The position numbers and the translations under genes were made by a program. 64,000 nucleotides of DNA from an uncultured Aquimarina sp. (GTDB lineage Bacteria > Bacteroidota > Bacteroidia > Flavobacteriales > Flavobacteriaceae): NCBI GenBank assembly GCA_947503835.1, contig CANNFM010000011.1:1-64000 (forward strand). The letters run 5' to 3'. Positions 44,547 to 52,473 of the stretch are shown here, piece after piece. The notes under the pieces are model-generated. The model did no database searches and had not been told where the DNA came from. It saw nothing but the letters and a program-made list of their open reading frames with translations. The stretch's first letter is position 1. Each line of letters starts with the position of its first letter.

Positions 44547-45287
44547 TTAAGCGAGTTTTTTGATGAGCTCTGATAATTTTGATTTGTTTCTTACAGAGAC
44601 GATTACTTTTTCTTTATTACTTAAAACAATGGATTCTTTCTTATATATAGAGTGAATATGTTTTATGTTAATTAATGTCGATCTGTTAGCTCTAAAAAAG
44701 CCTTTTTCTGAAAGTAAACCTTCATAGTACTTGAGAGACTTTGATGCCAAATACTTTTCTTTTTCAATGGTTATGAATAGTGTATAATTTCCATCAGCTT
44801 CACACTGTATTATTTTATTCGTTTCTATAGAAATATGTTCATTTCCGGTATTAATAAGTAATCTGGATTCTGCAAGGAATTCTTTAAACAGTGTATATTT
44901 TTGTTTGCTATATAGTCGTTTCTTTAATTCGACGTATCTATTGATTATTTTTTTAAAATGATCAATATCTATTGGTTTGGTTAAAAAATTTAGGGCATAG
45001 TACCCAATGGCCTTTTCAAGGTAATCATTATGCGCTGTAATGAATATAACCTCAAAATTATGGTTTTTTATAGCATTAAGAATTGCAAAAGAATTCCCGT
45101 CAATGAGTTCAATATCCATAAATACTAATTCGGGACTAGTATTGTTTAAGAGTTTGATAGAATTTTCAACGGTATCCGAAGTGCCAATAATTTTTATTTC
45201 ATTAAAGTGTGTTTTAAGTATAGACGATAAATAGTTTAAAGCCTCTTCTTCATCTTCAATTATTATAGCAGAAATAGTTTGATTCAT
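44547..45287 (-). CDS. LytTR family response regulator
   Basis: 246 residues. The receiver domain has the acidic pair in IIIEDEEEALNYL and the phosphoacceptor Asp near residue 57 in LVFMDIELIDG. The DNA-binding LytTR domain spans about 145-245 (HISIETNKIIQCEADGNYTL, then RANRSTLINIKHIHSIYKKE). It is divergent from the kinase gene at 45364 across 76 bp. LytTR regulators often control peptide pheromone or bacteriocin genes in other bacteria, and a GG-leader precursor starts 156 bp downstream of its stop, in the same orientation. Confidence 0.93.
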   Translation of the reverse strand: MNQTISAIIIEDEEEALNYLSSILKTHFNEIKIIGTSDTVENSIKLLNNTSPELVFMDIELIDGNSFAILNAIKNHNFEVIFITAHNDYLEKAIGYYALNFLTKPIDIDHFKKIINRYVELKKRLYSKQKYTLFKEFLAESRLLINTGNEHISIETNKIIQCEADGNYTLFITIEKEKYLASKSLKYYEGLLSEKGFFRANRSTLINIKHIHSIYKKESIVLSNKEKVIVSVRNKSKLSELIKKLA

Positions 45288-45316
45288 TTATGATAAAATA
45301 TCGGTGGTTTAGGGCT

Positions 45317-45330
45317 AAATTAGCTAATTT
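45317..45330. promoter_or_regulatory. Perfect palindrome in the divergent regulator/kinase gap
   Basis: AAATTAGCTAATTT is a perfect 14-bp palindrome, near the middle of the 76-bp gap between the response regulator start (45287) and the kinase start (45364). It is well placed to control both genes. Confidence 0.45.
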
Positions 45331-45363
45331 TAGTTTTATAAAGAATCTAGTTAAAATTGTTTA

Positions 45364-47241
45364 ATGAAAAGAATACTACTAATCTTCCTTTCTATAGGAA
45401 ATCTGGTTGCTCAAGAACAGATCTATACTCAAAGTCAAATAGATTCATTTGATGTATATCCTACGACAAGAGAGAATATTTTGGTTTATAAAAACATGTT
45501 AGAGACAAATGAAAACCTTATAGGCTGGGAATATTATTATGCGAAAATGAGTAGGTTGTATTTGAGTGAGCAAGTTTATGATTCTTGCTATTTCTATTCA
45601 AAAAAAACTATTGATTCTTATAATTCTTCTGAAAAGAAAAGGGCATTTGATGAAAAAAAATTAATTGTAGCATATTATAATGGTGCTAGAGCATTGCGAT
45701 TACATTATAAAGATTATAGTAAATCACTAAAGTATTTATTAAGTTGCCTGGATTTAATGAACAAATACCCAAATTTTGTTGTTTATATGCGAGGTTATGT
45801 TCTTAAGGAGATAGCTAGTAATCACATGGAAATGGGAGATGAAAGCATGGCTTTAAAATACTTGTTACAAGTTTCTAATGATAGCCTTTATCTTAAAAAC
45901 CCTAAAAATTATAGCCCTTTATATAACCAAATTGGAATTTTGTACTTCAATAAAAATGAAATTGATTCTGCAAAATACTTTTATAGAAAAGCTTTAAAAG
46001 ATACGATCAAAAATAGAAGAGTATCAGCTCATAATAACCTTGGTGATTTATATAGAAGCATCAATTTAATTGATTCATGTGTATATCATTACAAATTGTC
46101 AAAAGAATATTTAAGTAAATATTCAACAAAAGGATTGCTTTTAAATACCAAATATTTTGCAGAATCAAATTATAACTATGTCAAACTTCATGATGGTAAA
46201 ATAATAGAAAGCATAAAAGGTTTAGAATCCTTGTTAGATACGATTAATAATTTTGAAAAATTTAATAAGGAAGAAAAAACCCTTAAGCTAGGCACTCTTG
46301 ATTATTTAATCGAAGCTTATCAAAAAAATAATCAACTCAATAACGCATTAAAGGTTTCTAAACGAAAAAATGATTTTCTGGAAGAGTTTCATCAACAAGT
46401 GCTAGATGAGAATTTAAGAGATCTAAATATTGCATATGAAGTAAAGGAAAAAGACAAATCTATACAACAATTAGAAACAACTACAGAAGAACAAAGTGAA
46501 GTTATAAAGCAACGTAATTTTATTTCCTTGATTCTGGGAGGATTGTTACTTTCTATGTCTGGGATTGGATTCTTAGTTTTTAGGCAAAGAAGATTGGAAA
46601 ACAAATATGAAACTGCAAATCTAGAACAGCGCTTATTACGATCACAGCTTAATCCACATTTTGTGTTTAATGCTTTAAATACAGTGAGTAGTTTAGCAAA
46701 TAAGAAATCAGAAAACACAAGCTCCTATATCACAAAACTGAGTAGTTTGATTCGATTGATTCTCAAAAATTCTCGCGAAGAGTTTGTATCACTAGAAGAT
46801 GAGTTAACGTCTATTGAAGATTATCTGGAGTTACAATCTAATTTTTCGCAAAAATTCAAGTATCAGATTGTTATTAAAGATGATATAGATAAAGAAGAAA
46901 CTTATATCCCACCAATGTTCATTCAGCCATTTATTGAAAATGCAATTGAACATGGTTTGAGAGGTGTAGATGATGGAAATATAAATATTGATATACGAAT
47001 TAATGAAACGGATACATTACTAGAATGCAAAATCACCGATAATGGAATTGGAGTTGTGAAAGCTGCAGAGTTTAAAAGTAAAAATGGAGTAGGATATGAA
47101 TCTTATTCGGGTAAAATTTTAAAAGAAAGGCTCCAGATTTATTCAAGATCACTTAATAAAAAAGCAAAATATACAATCCAGCCATTAACTAAAGAAAAAG
47201 GTACTGAGGTAAATGTATTATTACCATATGTTTTAGAGTGA
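45364..47241 (+). CDS. LytS-type sensor histidine kinase with TPR sensor region
   Basis: 625 residues. A signal peptide (about 1-16, then QEQIYTQSQ) is followed by a helical TPR-like region (about 60-380) and one membrane helix near 387-405 (FISLILGGLLLSMSGIGFLV). The histidine kinase domain of the LytS class has His432 in LRSQLNPHFVFNALNTVSSL and DYLELQ. The ATPase region has PPMFIQPFIENAIEHGLRG and ITDNGIGV. It is divergent from the LytTR regulator, with which it should form a two-component system. The cue is unknown; a secreted peptide is one possibility. Confidence 0.92.
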   Translation: MKRILLIFLSIGNLVAQEQIYTQSQIDSFDVYPTTRENILVYKNMLETNENLIGWEYYYAKMSRLYLSEQVYDSCYFYSKKTIDSYNSSEKKRAFDEKKLIVAYYNGARALRLHYKDYSKSLKYLLSCLDLMNKYPNFVVYMRGYVLKEIASNHMEMGDESMALKYLLQVSNDSLYLKNPKNYSPLYNQIGILYFNKNEIDSAKYFYRKALKDTIKNRRVSAHNNLGDLYRSINLIDSCVYHYKLSKEYLSKYSTKGLLLNTKYFAESNYNYVKLHDGKIIESIKGLESLLDTINNFEKFNKEEKTLKLGTLDYLIEAYQKNNQLNNALKVSKRKNDFLEEFHQQVLDENLRDLNIAYEVKEKDKSIQQLETTTEEQSEVIKQRNFISLILGGLLLSMSGIGFLVFRQRRLENKYETANLEQRLLRSQLNPHFVFNALNTVSSLANKKSENTSSYITKLSSLIRLILKNSREEFVSLEDELTSIEDYLELQSNFSQKFKYQIVIKDDIDKEETYIPPMFIQPFIENAIEHGLRGVDDGNINIDIRINETDTLLECKITDNGIGVVKAAEFKSKNGVGYESYSGKILKERLQIYSRSLNKKAKYTIQPLTKEKGTEVNVLLPYVLE

Positions 47242-47286
47242 TGTTGTCTCTTTATATTATAATCAATTTGTATAATAAACAATAAC

Positions 47287-47315
47287 CAATTACTTATCTT
47301 TGCATCTCAAAAATT
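47287..47315 (+). promoter_or_regulatory. Promoter of the PPIase gene, duplicated at 44019-44047
   Basis: An exact TATCTTTG (47295-47302) lies 37 bases before the start codon at 47339; TTTG at 47267-47270 may be the -33 box, with a rather long spacer. The 29 bases 47287-47315 are identical to 44019-44047. Confidence 0.7.
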
Positions 47316-47338
47316 AAAACGCTTAAAAATACGCTGTT

Positions 47339-48271
47339 ATGCAAGACGGATTATACGCAAAATTTAAAACAACAAAAGGGGATATTCTTATTAATTTAGA
47401 GTTTAAGAAAACTCCCGGAACCGTAGGTAACTTTGTTGGTCTAGCCGAAGGAAACATAGAAAATGAAGCTATCCCACAAGGAAAACCTTATTACAACGGT
47501 TTAAAATTTCACAGAGTAATCGCAGACTTTATGGTTCAGGGAGGCGATCCTCAAGGCACTGGTGCCGGAGGTCCTGGATATCAATTTGATGATGAAATAC
47601 ACCCAGATCTTACACATGATGGTCCAGGAGTATTATCTATGGCTAACGCTGGTCCAGGAACAAATGGCAGTCAGTTTTTTATTACACATGTAGAAACATC
47701 TTGGTTAGATGGCAAGCATACTGTGTTTGGTAAAGTAGTAGAAGGACAAAATGTGGTTAATGCAGTAGCTCAAGGAGATGCAATTGATGAGGTAGAGATA
47801 ATAAGAGTGGGAGCAGAGGCAGAAAGTTTTAATGCTGTAGAAACTTTCAGAAATTTTAATGGAGCAAAAGCAGAACGCGAAGCGGCTGCCAAGAAAAAAA
47901 CAGAAGAGTTATTAGAAGAATTAGCTGCTGGATTTGATAAAACTGACAGTGGATTACGATATCAAATAATTCAAAAAGGTGATGGTGCTAAAGCAGAAAA
48001 AGGTAAAACGGTTTCTGTACACTATAAGGGGAGCTTAACAGACGGAACCGTTTTTGACTCTTCTTTTAAGCGAAATCAACCTATTGATTTTCCATTGGGA
48101 ATGGGGAATGTAATTGCTGGATGGGACGAAGGAATTGCATTATTACAGGTTGGTGATAAGGCACGATTTGTGATCCCACCATATCTTGGATATGGCGAAA
48201 CTGGTGCCGGAGGAGTTATTCCACCAAACGCAACTCTTATTTTTGATGTAGAATTAGTAGAAGTGAAATAG
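47339..48271 (+). CDS. Cyclophilin-FKBP fusion peptidyl-prolyl isomerase
   Basis: 310 residues with two prolyl isomerase domains. The cyclophilin part (about 5-160) has [19 protein letters not shown], then [20 protein letters not shown] and [10 protein letters not shown] short charged linker (about 170-205) leads to an FKBP domain (about 205-310) with [39 protein letters not shown] and [20 protein letters not shown]. Fusions of both families have been described in a few lower organisms and in flavobacteria. No signal peptide, so it is cytoplasmic. It probably helps folding of newly made proteins. Confidence 0.95.
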   Translation: MQDGLYAKFKTTKGDILINLEFKKTPGTVGNFVGLAEGNIENEAIPQGKPYYNGLKFHRVIADFMVQGGDPQGTGAGGPGYQFDDEIHPDLTHDGPGVLSMANAGPGTNGSQFFITHVETSWLDGKHTVFGKVVEGQNVVNAVAQGDAIDEVEIIRVGAEAESFNAVETFRNFNGAKAEREAAAKKKTEELLEELAAGFDKTDSGLRYQIIQKGDGAKAEKGKTVSVHYKGSLTDGTVFDSSFKRNQPIDFPLGMGNVIAGWDEGIALLQVGDKARFVIPPYLGYGETGAGGVIPPNATLIFDVELVEVK

Positions 48272-48300
48272 TTTTTATTTTTTTATTAAAAATATTCTTT

Positions 48301-48336
48301 AAAATGTCTCTGATAATCTCAGGGACATTTTGTTTT
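48301..48336. terminator. Terminator of the PPIase gene
   Basis: AAAATGTCTCTGA (48301-48313) pairs with TCAGGGACATTTT (12 of 13) and is followed by GTTTT. The sequence between here and the next gene at 48558 is AT-rich without a clear signal. Confidence 0.75.
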
Positions 48337-48557
48337 AAAACCTAGATATTTAGTGCTATAAAAAAATGTGGTATACTTTATGATATAGAGTAATAGAGTT
48401 TTTGTTAATAAAACCTATTTTTTATCTGGTTCAAAATCATTACTTTGGTTGTGCTAAGTTATGATGAAAATGTTAAATTTTCAATTGGTATTTGGATATA
48501 TATGCTTCTTCTTAATTATGTTTTTGGGAAAACATGAAGAGGTTTTAATCAATTAAT

Positions 48558-49355
48558 ATGAGAAAAAAACTACTTACAACTTTTTTGATTCTATGCCTTG
48601 CAAATGTTTCTTTTGGGCAAGATAAAGAAGATATTCTTATTGATATCAAAGATCAAATGGAGGTCATTGATAGTTATACAGAATTTGATACATTTTTCCT
48701 GGATCCTGAAGAATTTCTGGATAAAATGCCTGATAATGCCGCAGAACTTAATGGGTATTATGAACACGAACGACTTAAAAAAATTATTAGAAAAGTAGGA
48801 ACACGTTCTGCAGATGTGCTTACTACATTTTATTTCTGGAATGACCAATTGATTTATGTAAGCTATAAACAAAAGCCCTATTTAAAAGCGACTAATGCTA
48901 GTGGGCAAAAAGTTATGGATTATTCAAGAACATTTACTAAATACGAGTCGAAGCATTACTTCAATAAAGGTGAAGAAATAGATACAAAAAAAATTGGTAC
49001 GGCAGTTCCAGGAATCCTTCTAAAAGAAGACTTTTTGTCATATGCCAATAAGATGAAAGCTCTTCTAGATAATAAATTCTATAATAGAGATGTATATGAA
49101 GCATTACAAGGAAGGTGGCTTTTTATACAAAATACAGATGATTATATCATTTTTGAAGGTACCATACGCTTTAATTTTTATAATGGTAAATTCGCAAATC
49201 GTTTAAAGACAAGGATTGATGAAGGTGTTCTAGAATGCTTTTTTCCTATGGATGATCGTATTTATAGATATAAAATAGAAAATGTAGATAATAACGTACT
49301 TACGTTGATTGATCTCTTCTCTAAAGAAGAATTTGTGTATGCTAAGGTAGAATAA
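48558..49355 (+). CDS. Secreted protein of unknown function
   Basis: 265 residues. A signal peptide covers about residues 1-20 (MRKKLLTTFLILCLANVSFG). The mature protein is mixed charged and aromatic, with YYEHERLKKIIRKVGTRSAD and TFYFWNDQLIYVSYKQKPYL, and beta-strand-like segments such as IIFEGTIRFNFYNGKF. I do not recognise the family. Probably periplasmic. Twelve bases separate it from the YfiT gene, so the two are probably cotranscribed. Confidence 0.7.
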   Translation: MRKKLLTTFLILCLANVSFGQDKEDILIDIKDQMEVIDSYTEFDTFFLDPEEFLDKMPDNAAELNGYYEHERLKKIIRKVGTRSADVLTTFYFWNDQLIYVSYKQKPYLKATNASGQKVMDYSRTFTKYESKHYFNKGEEIDTKKIGTAVPGILLKEDFLSYANKMKALLDNKFYNRDVYEALQGRWLFIQNTDDYIIFEGTIRFNFYNGKFANRLKTRIDEGVLECFFPMDDRIYRYKIENVDNNVLTLIDLFSKEEFVYAKVE

Positions 49356-49367
49356 TATAGTATAATT

Positions 49368-49889
49368 ATGGACGCCAGAAGATATCCTATTGGGAAATTT
49401 AAATGCCCCGAAACTATAACCTCAACTCATATAAAACAATGGATATCGAATATAGAAAGTTTACCTATAAAAATATCTGATCTCGTTTCTGATTTTACAG
49501 AAAAACAATTGGAAACCCCATATAGAGAGGATGGTTGGACAGCCAGACAAGTAATTCATCACATTCATGATAGTCATCATAACGGATACATTCGGTTTAA
49601 ATGGGCAATGACAGAAAATAGCCCGATCATCAAGGCGTATAATGAAAAATTGTGGGCAGAACTATTTGATACTAAAACAGCTCCAATACATTTGTCAATA
49701 GACCTTATAAAAGCCTTGCATGCTAAATGGGTGTACTTTTTAAAAGGGTTGTCTCCAGTAGATCTTGAAAAAGAATTTATACATCCAGAAGGAAATGTAA
49801 CAATTTCATTAGCCGAAGACATCGGTATCTATGCCTGGCATGGCAATCACCATTTAGCACATTTAAAAAGTATTGCAGAGTTAGCTTAG
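49368..49889 (+). CDS. YfiT/DinB-family bacillithiol transferase-like protein
   Basis: 173 residues, DinB four-helix fold. The metal-site histidines are in RQVIHHIHDSHHNG (near 64-75) and in YAWHGNHHLAHL close to the end (near 157). The start MDARRYPIGKF and PYREDGWTARQVIHH are typical of the YfiT family. Related enzymes transfer bacillithiol to electrophiles in detoxification. The stop overlaps that of the convergent GNAT gene by four bases. Confidence 0.9.
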   Translation: MDARRYPIGKFKCPETITSTHIKQWISNIESLPIKISDLVSDFTEKQLETPYREDGWTARQVIHHIHDSHHNGYIRFKWAMTENSPIIKAYNEKLWAELFDTKTAPIHLSIDLIKALHAKWVYFLKGLSPVDLEKEFIHPEGNVTISLAEDIGIYAWHGNHHLAHLKSIAELA

Positions 49890-50413
49890 ATTTCCATAAT
49901 CATTCGTTGCATTTCGCGATATCCATCTTTTAAACCCGGATAATCCAAATTATAAAAAGAGATGGTACGAAAACCATTTTTTTGATAAAAGACAAGTGCA
50001 GGGCTTGTGGTCATTACATCTAACCATAGTATTTTTTTGCCTAAGGATACAGCATAGTTTTTTGTAAATTCTAACCCTTTTTTACCAATGCCCAGGCCAG
50101 TAGAATTTTTTAGCAGATAGATTTTTTCTAGTTGAATAGCTTCAGAGTCACTAAAACTAGACACTTTTTCATTTTTTCTAACCTTCAATAACCCTAAATT
50201 TGTACCTCTTTTTTGGATTAAGAAATAAAGAATGTTTTCAATTTTAAAATCCTTCTCAAAAGCCTTTCGGTTAAAACTTAGATTGATATAATAACTAGGA
50301 TCGTCATTTTTCCAGATGTGAGTATAATGTTCAGGGTAAAATTGTTGGCTAACATGTATCAGACTATCGATATCACCTTCTGAACATTTTTTGAAGTGAA
50401 TTTCAGAATGCAT
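49886..50413 (-). CDS. GNAT family N-acetyltransferase
   Basis: 175 residues. The acetyl-CoA region is IYLLKNSTGLGIGKKGLEFT (pyrophosphate loop about 109-114), and a C-terminal strand-helix with LVFYQKNGFRTISFYNLDY. No signal peptide. It lies three bases after the thioredoxin-like gene on the minus strand, so the two are cotranscribed. The substrate is unknown. Confidence 0.85.
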   Translation of the reverse strand: MHSEIHFKKCSEGDIDSLIHVSQQFYPEHYTHIWKNDDPSYYINLSFNRKAFEKDFKIENILYFLIQKRGTNLGLLKVRKNEKVSSFSDSEAIQLEKIYLLKNSTGLGIGKKGLEFTKNYAVSLGKKILWLDVMTTSPALVFYQKNGFRTISFYNLDYPGLKDGYREMQRMIMEI

Positions 50414-50416
50414 ACC

Positions 50417-50974
50417 CTATTCTTTCCATTTTATATTACAACCAATACTAGGTTTTTGATGTTCTGAAACTTGGGCATTGCGCAATACTGCATCTAATGC
50501 TTGTCGAAGATCCCTACCATTTACCGGAATTCCGTTACCAGGTCTGGAGTCATCAAGTTGACCCCGATAGATAAGTTTTGATTCTGCATCAAATAAATAA
50601 AAATCTGGTGTACAAGCAGCGTCATACGCTTTAGCCACTTCTTGAGTGGCATCATATAAGTATGGAAAAGTATAGTTGTTTTTTTGTGCTGTTTTCCACA
50701 TATGCTCAGGAGCATCTTGAGGATATTTTTCTACATCATTACTGCTAATTGCTACAAAACCAAATCCTTGTGTGCGATAATCATTAGCTACGCGTACGAC
50801 TTCTTCGTTTACATGAATCACAAACGGACAGTGGTTACAGATAAACATAACCACAGTTCCTTTTTCGCCACGAACATTTTTTAGAGTTACCGGATTATTA
50901 GTAATAGCATCTACCAGTTTAAAATCTGGAGCTAAGGTCCCAAGAGGTAACATGTTTGATGGAGTGCGTGCCAT
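50417..50974 (-). CDS. Thioredoxin family protein (AhpC/TSA-like)
   Basis: 185 residues. The fold is of the AhpC/TSA-thioredoxin type with the active pair Cys46 and Cys49 in VVMFICNHCPFVIHVNEEVV, and FPYLYDATQEVAKAYDAACT and PDFYLFDAESKLIYRGQLDD later. No signal peptide. It is probably a cytoplasmic peroxidase or thiol oxidoreductase. The GNAT gene starts three bases downstream, and the divergent Mpo1-like gene lies on the other side. Confidence 0.9.
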   Translation of the reverse strand: MARTPSNMLPLGTLAPDFKLVDAITNNPVTLKNVRGEKGTVVMFICNHCPFVIHVNEEVVRVANDYRTQGFGFVAISSNDVEKYPQDAPEHMWKTAQKNNYTFPYLYDATQEVAKAYDAACTPDFYLFDAESKLIYRGQLDDSRPGNGIPVNGRDLRQALDAVLRNAQVSEHQKPSIGCNIKWKE

Positions 50975-51063
50975 AATTTTCAGTTTATTTAAAGTTCCAA
51001 ATTACAATTTTCTATAGAATAAGTCTAAAAATTAGTACCTTCGTTACAACTAAATTTAACTTT

Positions 51064-51528
51064 ATGAAATCTTTAGATACTTGGTTTAAAGAATATGCTG
51101 TAAGCCATCAAAATAAGACCAATATTGCGATTCATTTTATATGTGTTCCTGCTATATTCTTCTCTATAGTTGGGTTAATGATGAGTATACCTAGTGATTT
51201 TTTAGCATCAATCATCCCAGGTGATAACCCGTTTATTGAAAACTGGGCTTTTGTGGTCTCATTACTTATCCTGCTTTTTTATATCAGATTATCTATAAAA
51301 ATGGCCTTGCAAATCCTAGTTTTTATAGCGTTTTGTATTATAGCAAATCACTATATAGGTCAGTATGCACCTTTATGGTTGGTTTCTTTGATCATCTTTG
51401 TAGTAGCATGGATTGGTCAATTTTATGGACATCATTTAGAAGGAAAAAAACCATCGGCTGCAGAAGATTTACAGTTTTTGCTAATTGGACCAGCGTGGGT
51501 GATTCAAAAAATGTTTGGAAAAAAATAA
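51064..51528 (+). CDS. Mpo1/DUF962-like membrane protein
   Basis: 154 residues with four membrane helices. Mpo1-type features are the N-terminal helix with His (LDTWFKEYAVSHQNKTNIAI, then HFICVPAIFF) and GQFYGHHLEGKKPSAAEDLQ near 118-137. In yeast, Mpo1 is a dioxygenase that shortens 2-hydroxy fatty acids; the histidines needed appear conserved here. It probably acts on membrane fatty acids. It is followed after one base by the alpha/beta hydrolase gene. Confidence 0.85.
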   Translation: MKSLDTWFKEYAVSHQNKTNIAIHFICVPAIFFSIVGLMMSIPSDFLASIIPGDNPFIENWAFVVSLLILLFYIRLSIKMALQILVFIAFCIIANHYIGQYAPLWLVSLIIFVVAWIGQFYGHHLEGKKPSAAEDLQFLLIGPAWVIQKMFGKK

Positions 51529-51529
51529 T

Positions 51530-52396
51530 ATGACATTAGAAGACTGGAAAAACTCGGGTTCTTATTTTGAGTATAATGATATCTATCAAATATTTTATAA
51601 GAAATCGGGTAATGGAGAGCCATTGCTACTCGTACATGGTTTTCCGACATCATCTTGGGATTGGGAGAAAACCTGGGATTCTCTTACAGAAAAATATCAA
51701 GTATATACACTAGATATGATAGGGTATGGTTTTTCTTCAAAACCAATAGATTTTAAATATACGATTTCGGCACAAGTTGATTTGTGGGAAGCTTTTCTTG
51801 AAGAAAATAACCTTTCTTCTTTCCATATTCTGGCCCATGATTTTGGAGATACTGTTGTGCAAGAAATGCTAGCCCGGTTTAAAGAAAATCCAGAATATGA
51901 ATTTAATATTAAATCAGTTTGTTTTTTGAATGGAGGAATGTTTCCTGAAACTAATTTTCCTACCATTACACAGAAGCTTTTATTAACTCCTCTCGGGTCC
52001 ATTCTAAAACATTTCATGGGTAGAAATACTTTAGCCAAGAATTTTAAAAAGATCTTTGGTAAAGATACACAGCCTACAGACAAAGAAGTAGATGACTTTT
52101 GGGAAGTGGTAGATTATAATTCTGGTAAAAATGTCATTCCGAAACTTATAAAATACCTAACAGAAAGAGATACTTATAAAATCAGATGGAGGGAGGCAAT
52201 ACAGCATACAGATATTCCTAAACGATTAATCGATGGTGGTTGTGATCCGATTTCGGGAAAGCATATGGCAGAGTTTTATAAAGAAATCGTGCCTAATGCT
52301 GATGTTGTGGTTTTAGAAGAAATAGGACACTATCCTCAAGTCGAATCTCCTGACGAAGTGTTAGCTCATTATTATGAGTTTAGAAACGCTATCTAG
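51530..52396 (+). CDS. MEST-like alpha/beta hydrolase
   Basis: The ATG at 51530 gives 288 residues, one base after the Mpo1-like stop; an ATG at 51515 inside that gene is less likely. Fold features are LLLVHGFPTSSWDWEKTWDS and the nucleophile elbow FHILAHDFGDTVVQEM, where Asp replaces the usual Ser. The acid is probably in RLIDGGCDPISGKHM and the His in EEIGHYPQVESP. The Asp nucleophile fits the haloalkane dehalogenase/epoxide hydrolase type, and the elbow resembles MEST. The substrate may relate to the upstream fatty-acid enzyme. Confidence 0.85.
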   Translation: MTLEDWKNSGSYFEYNDIYQIFYKKSGNGEPLLLVHGFPTSSWDWEKTWDSLTEKYQVYTLDMIGYGFSSKPIDFKYTISAQVDLWEAFLEENNLSSFHILAHDFGDTVVQEMLARFKENPEYEFNIKSVCFLNGGMFPETNFPTITQKLLLTPLGSILKHFMGRNTLAKNFKKIFGKDTQPTDKEVDDFWEVVDYNSGKNVIPKLIKYLTERDTYKIRWREAIQHTDIPKRLIDGGCDPISGKHMAEFYKEIVPNADVVVLEEIGHYPQVESPDEVLAHYYEFRNAI

Positions 52397-52473
52397 TAGG
52401 AGGGGGTTTTGTTTTTAGTTTTATATAAGGTTTTTTTAGAATCCTTAGTTTTCTAACCACTAACCACTAGTAA

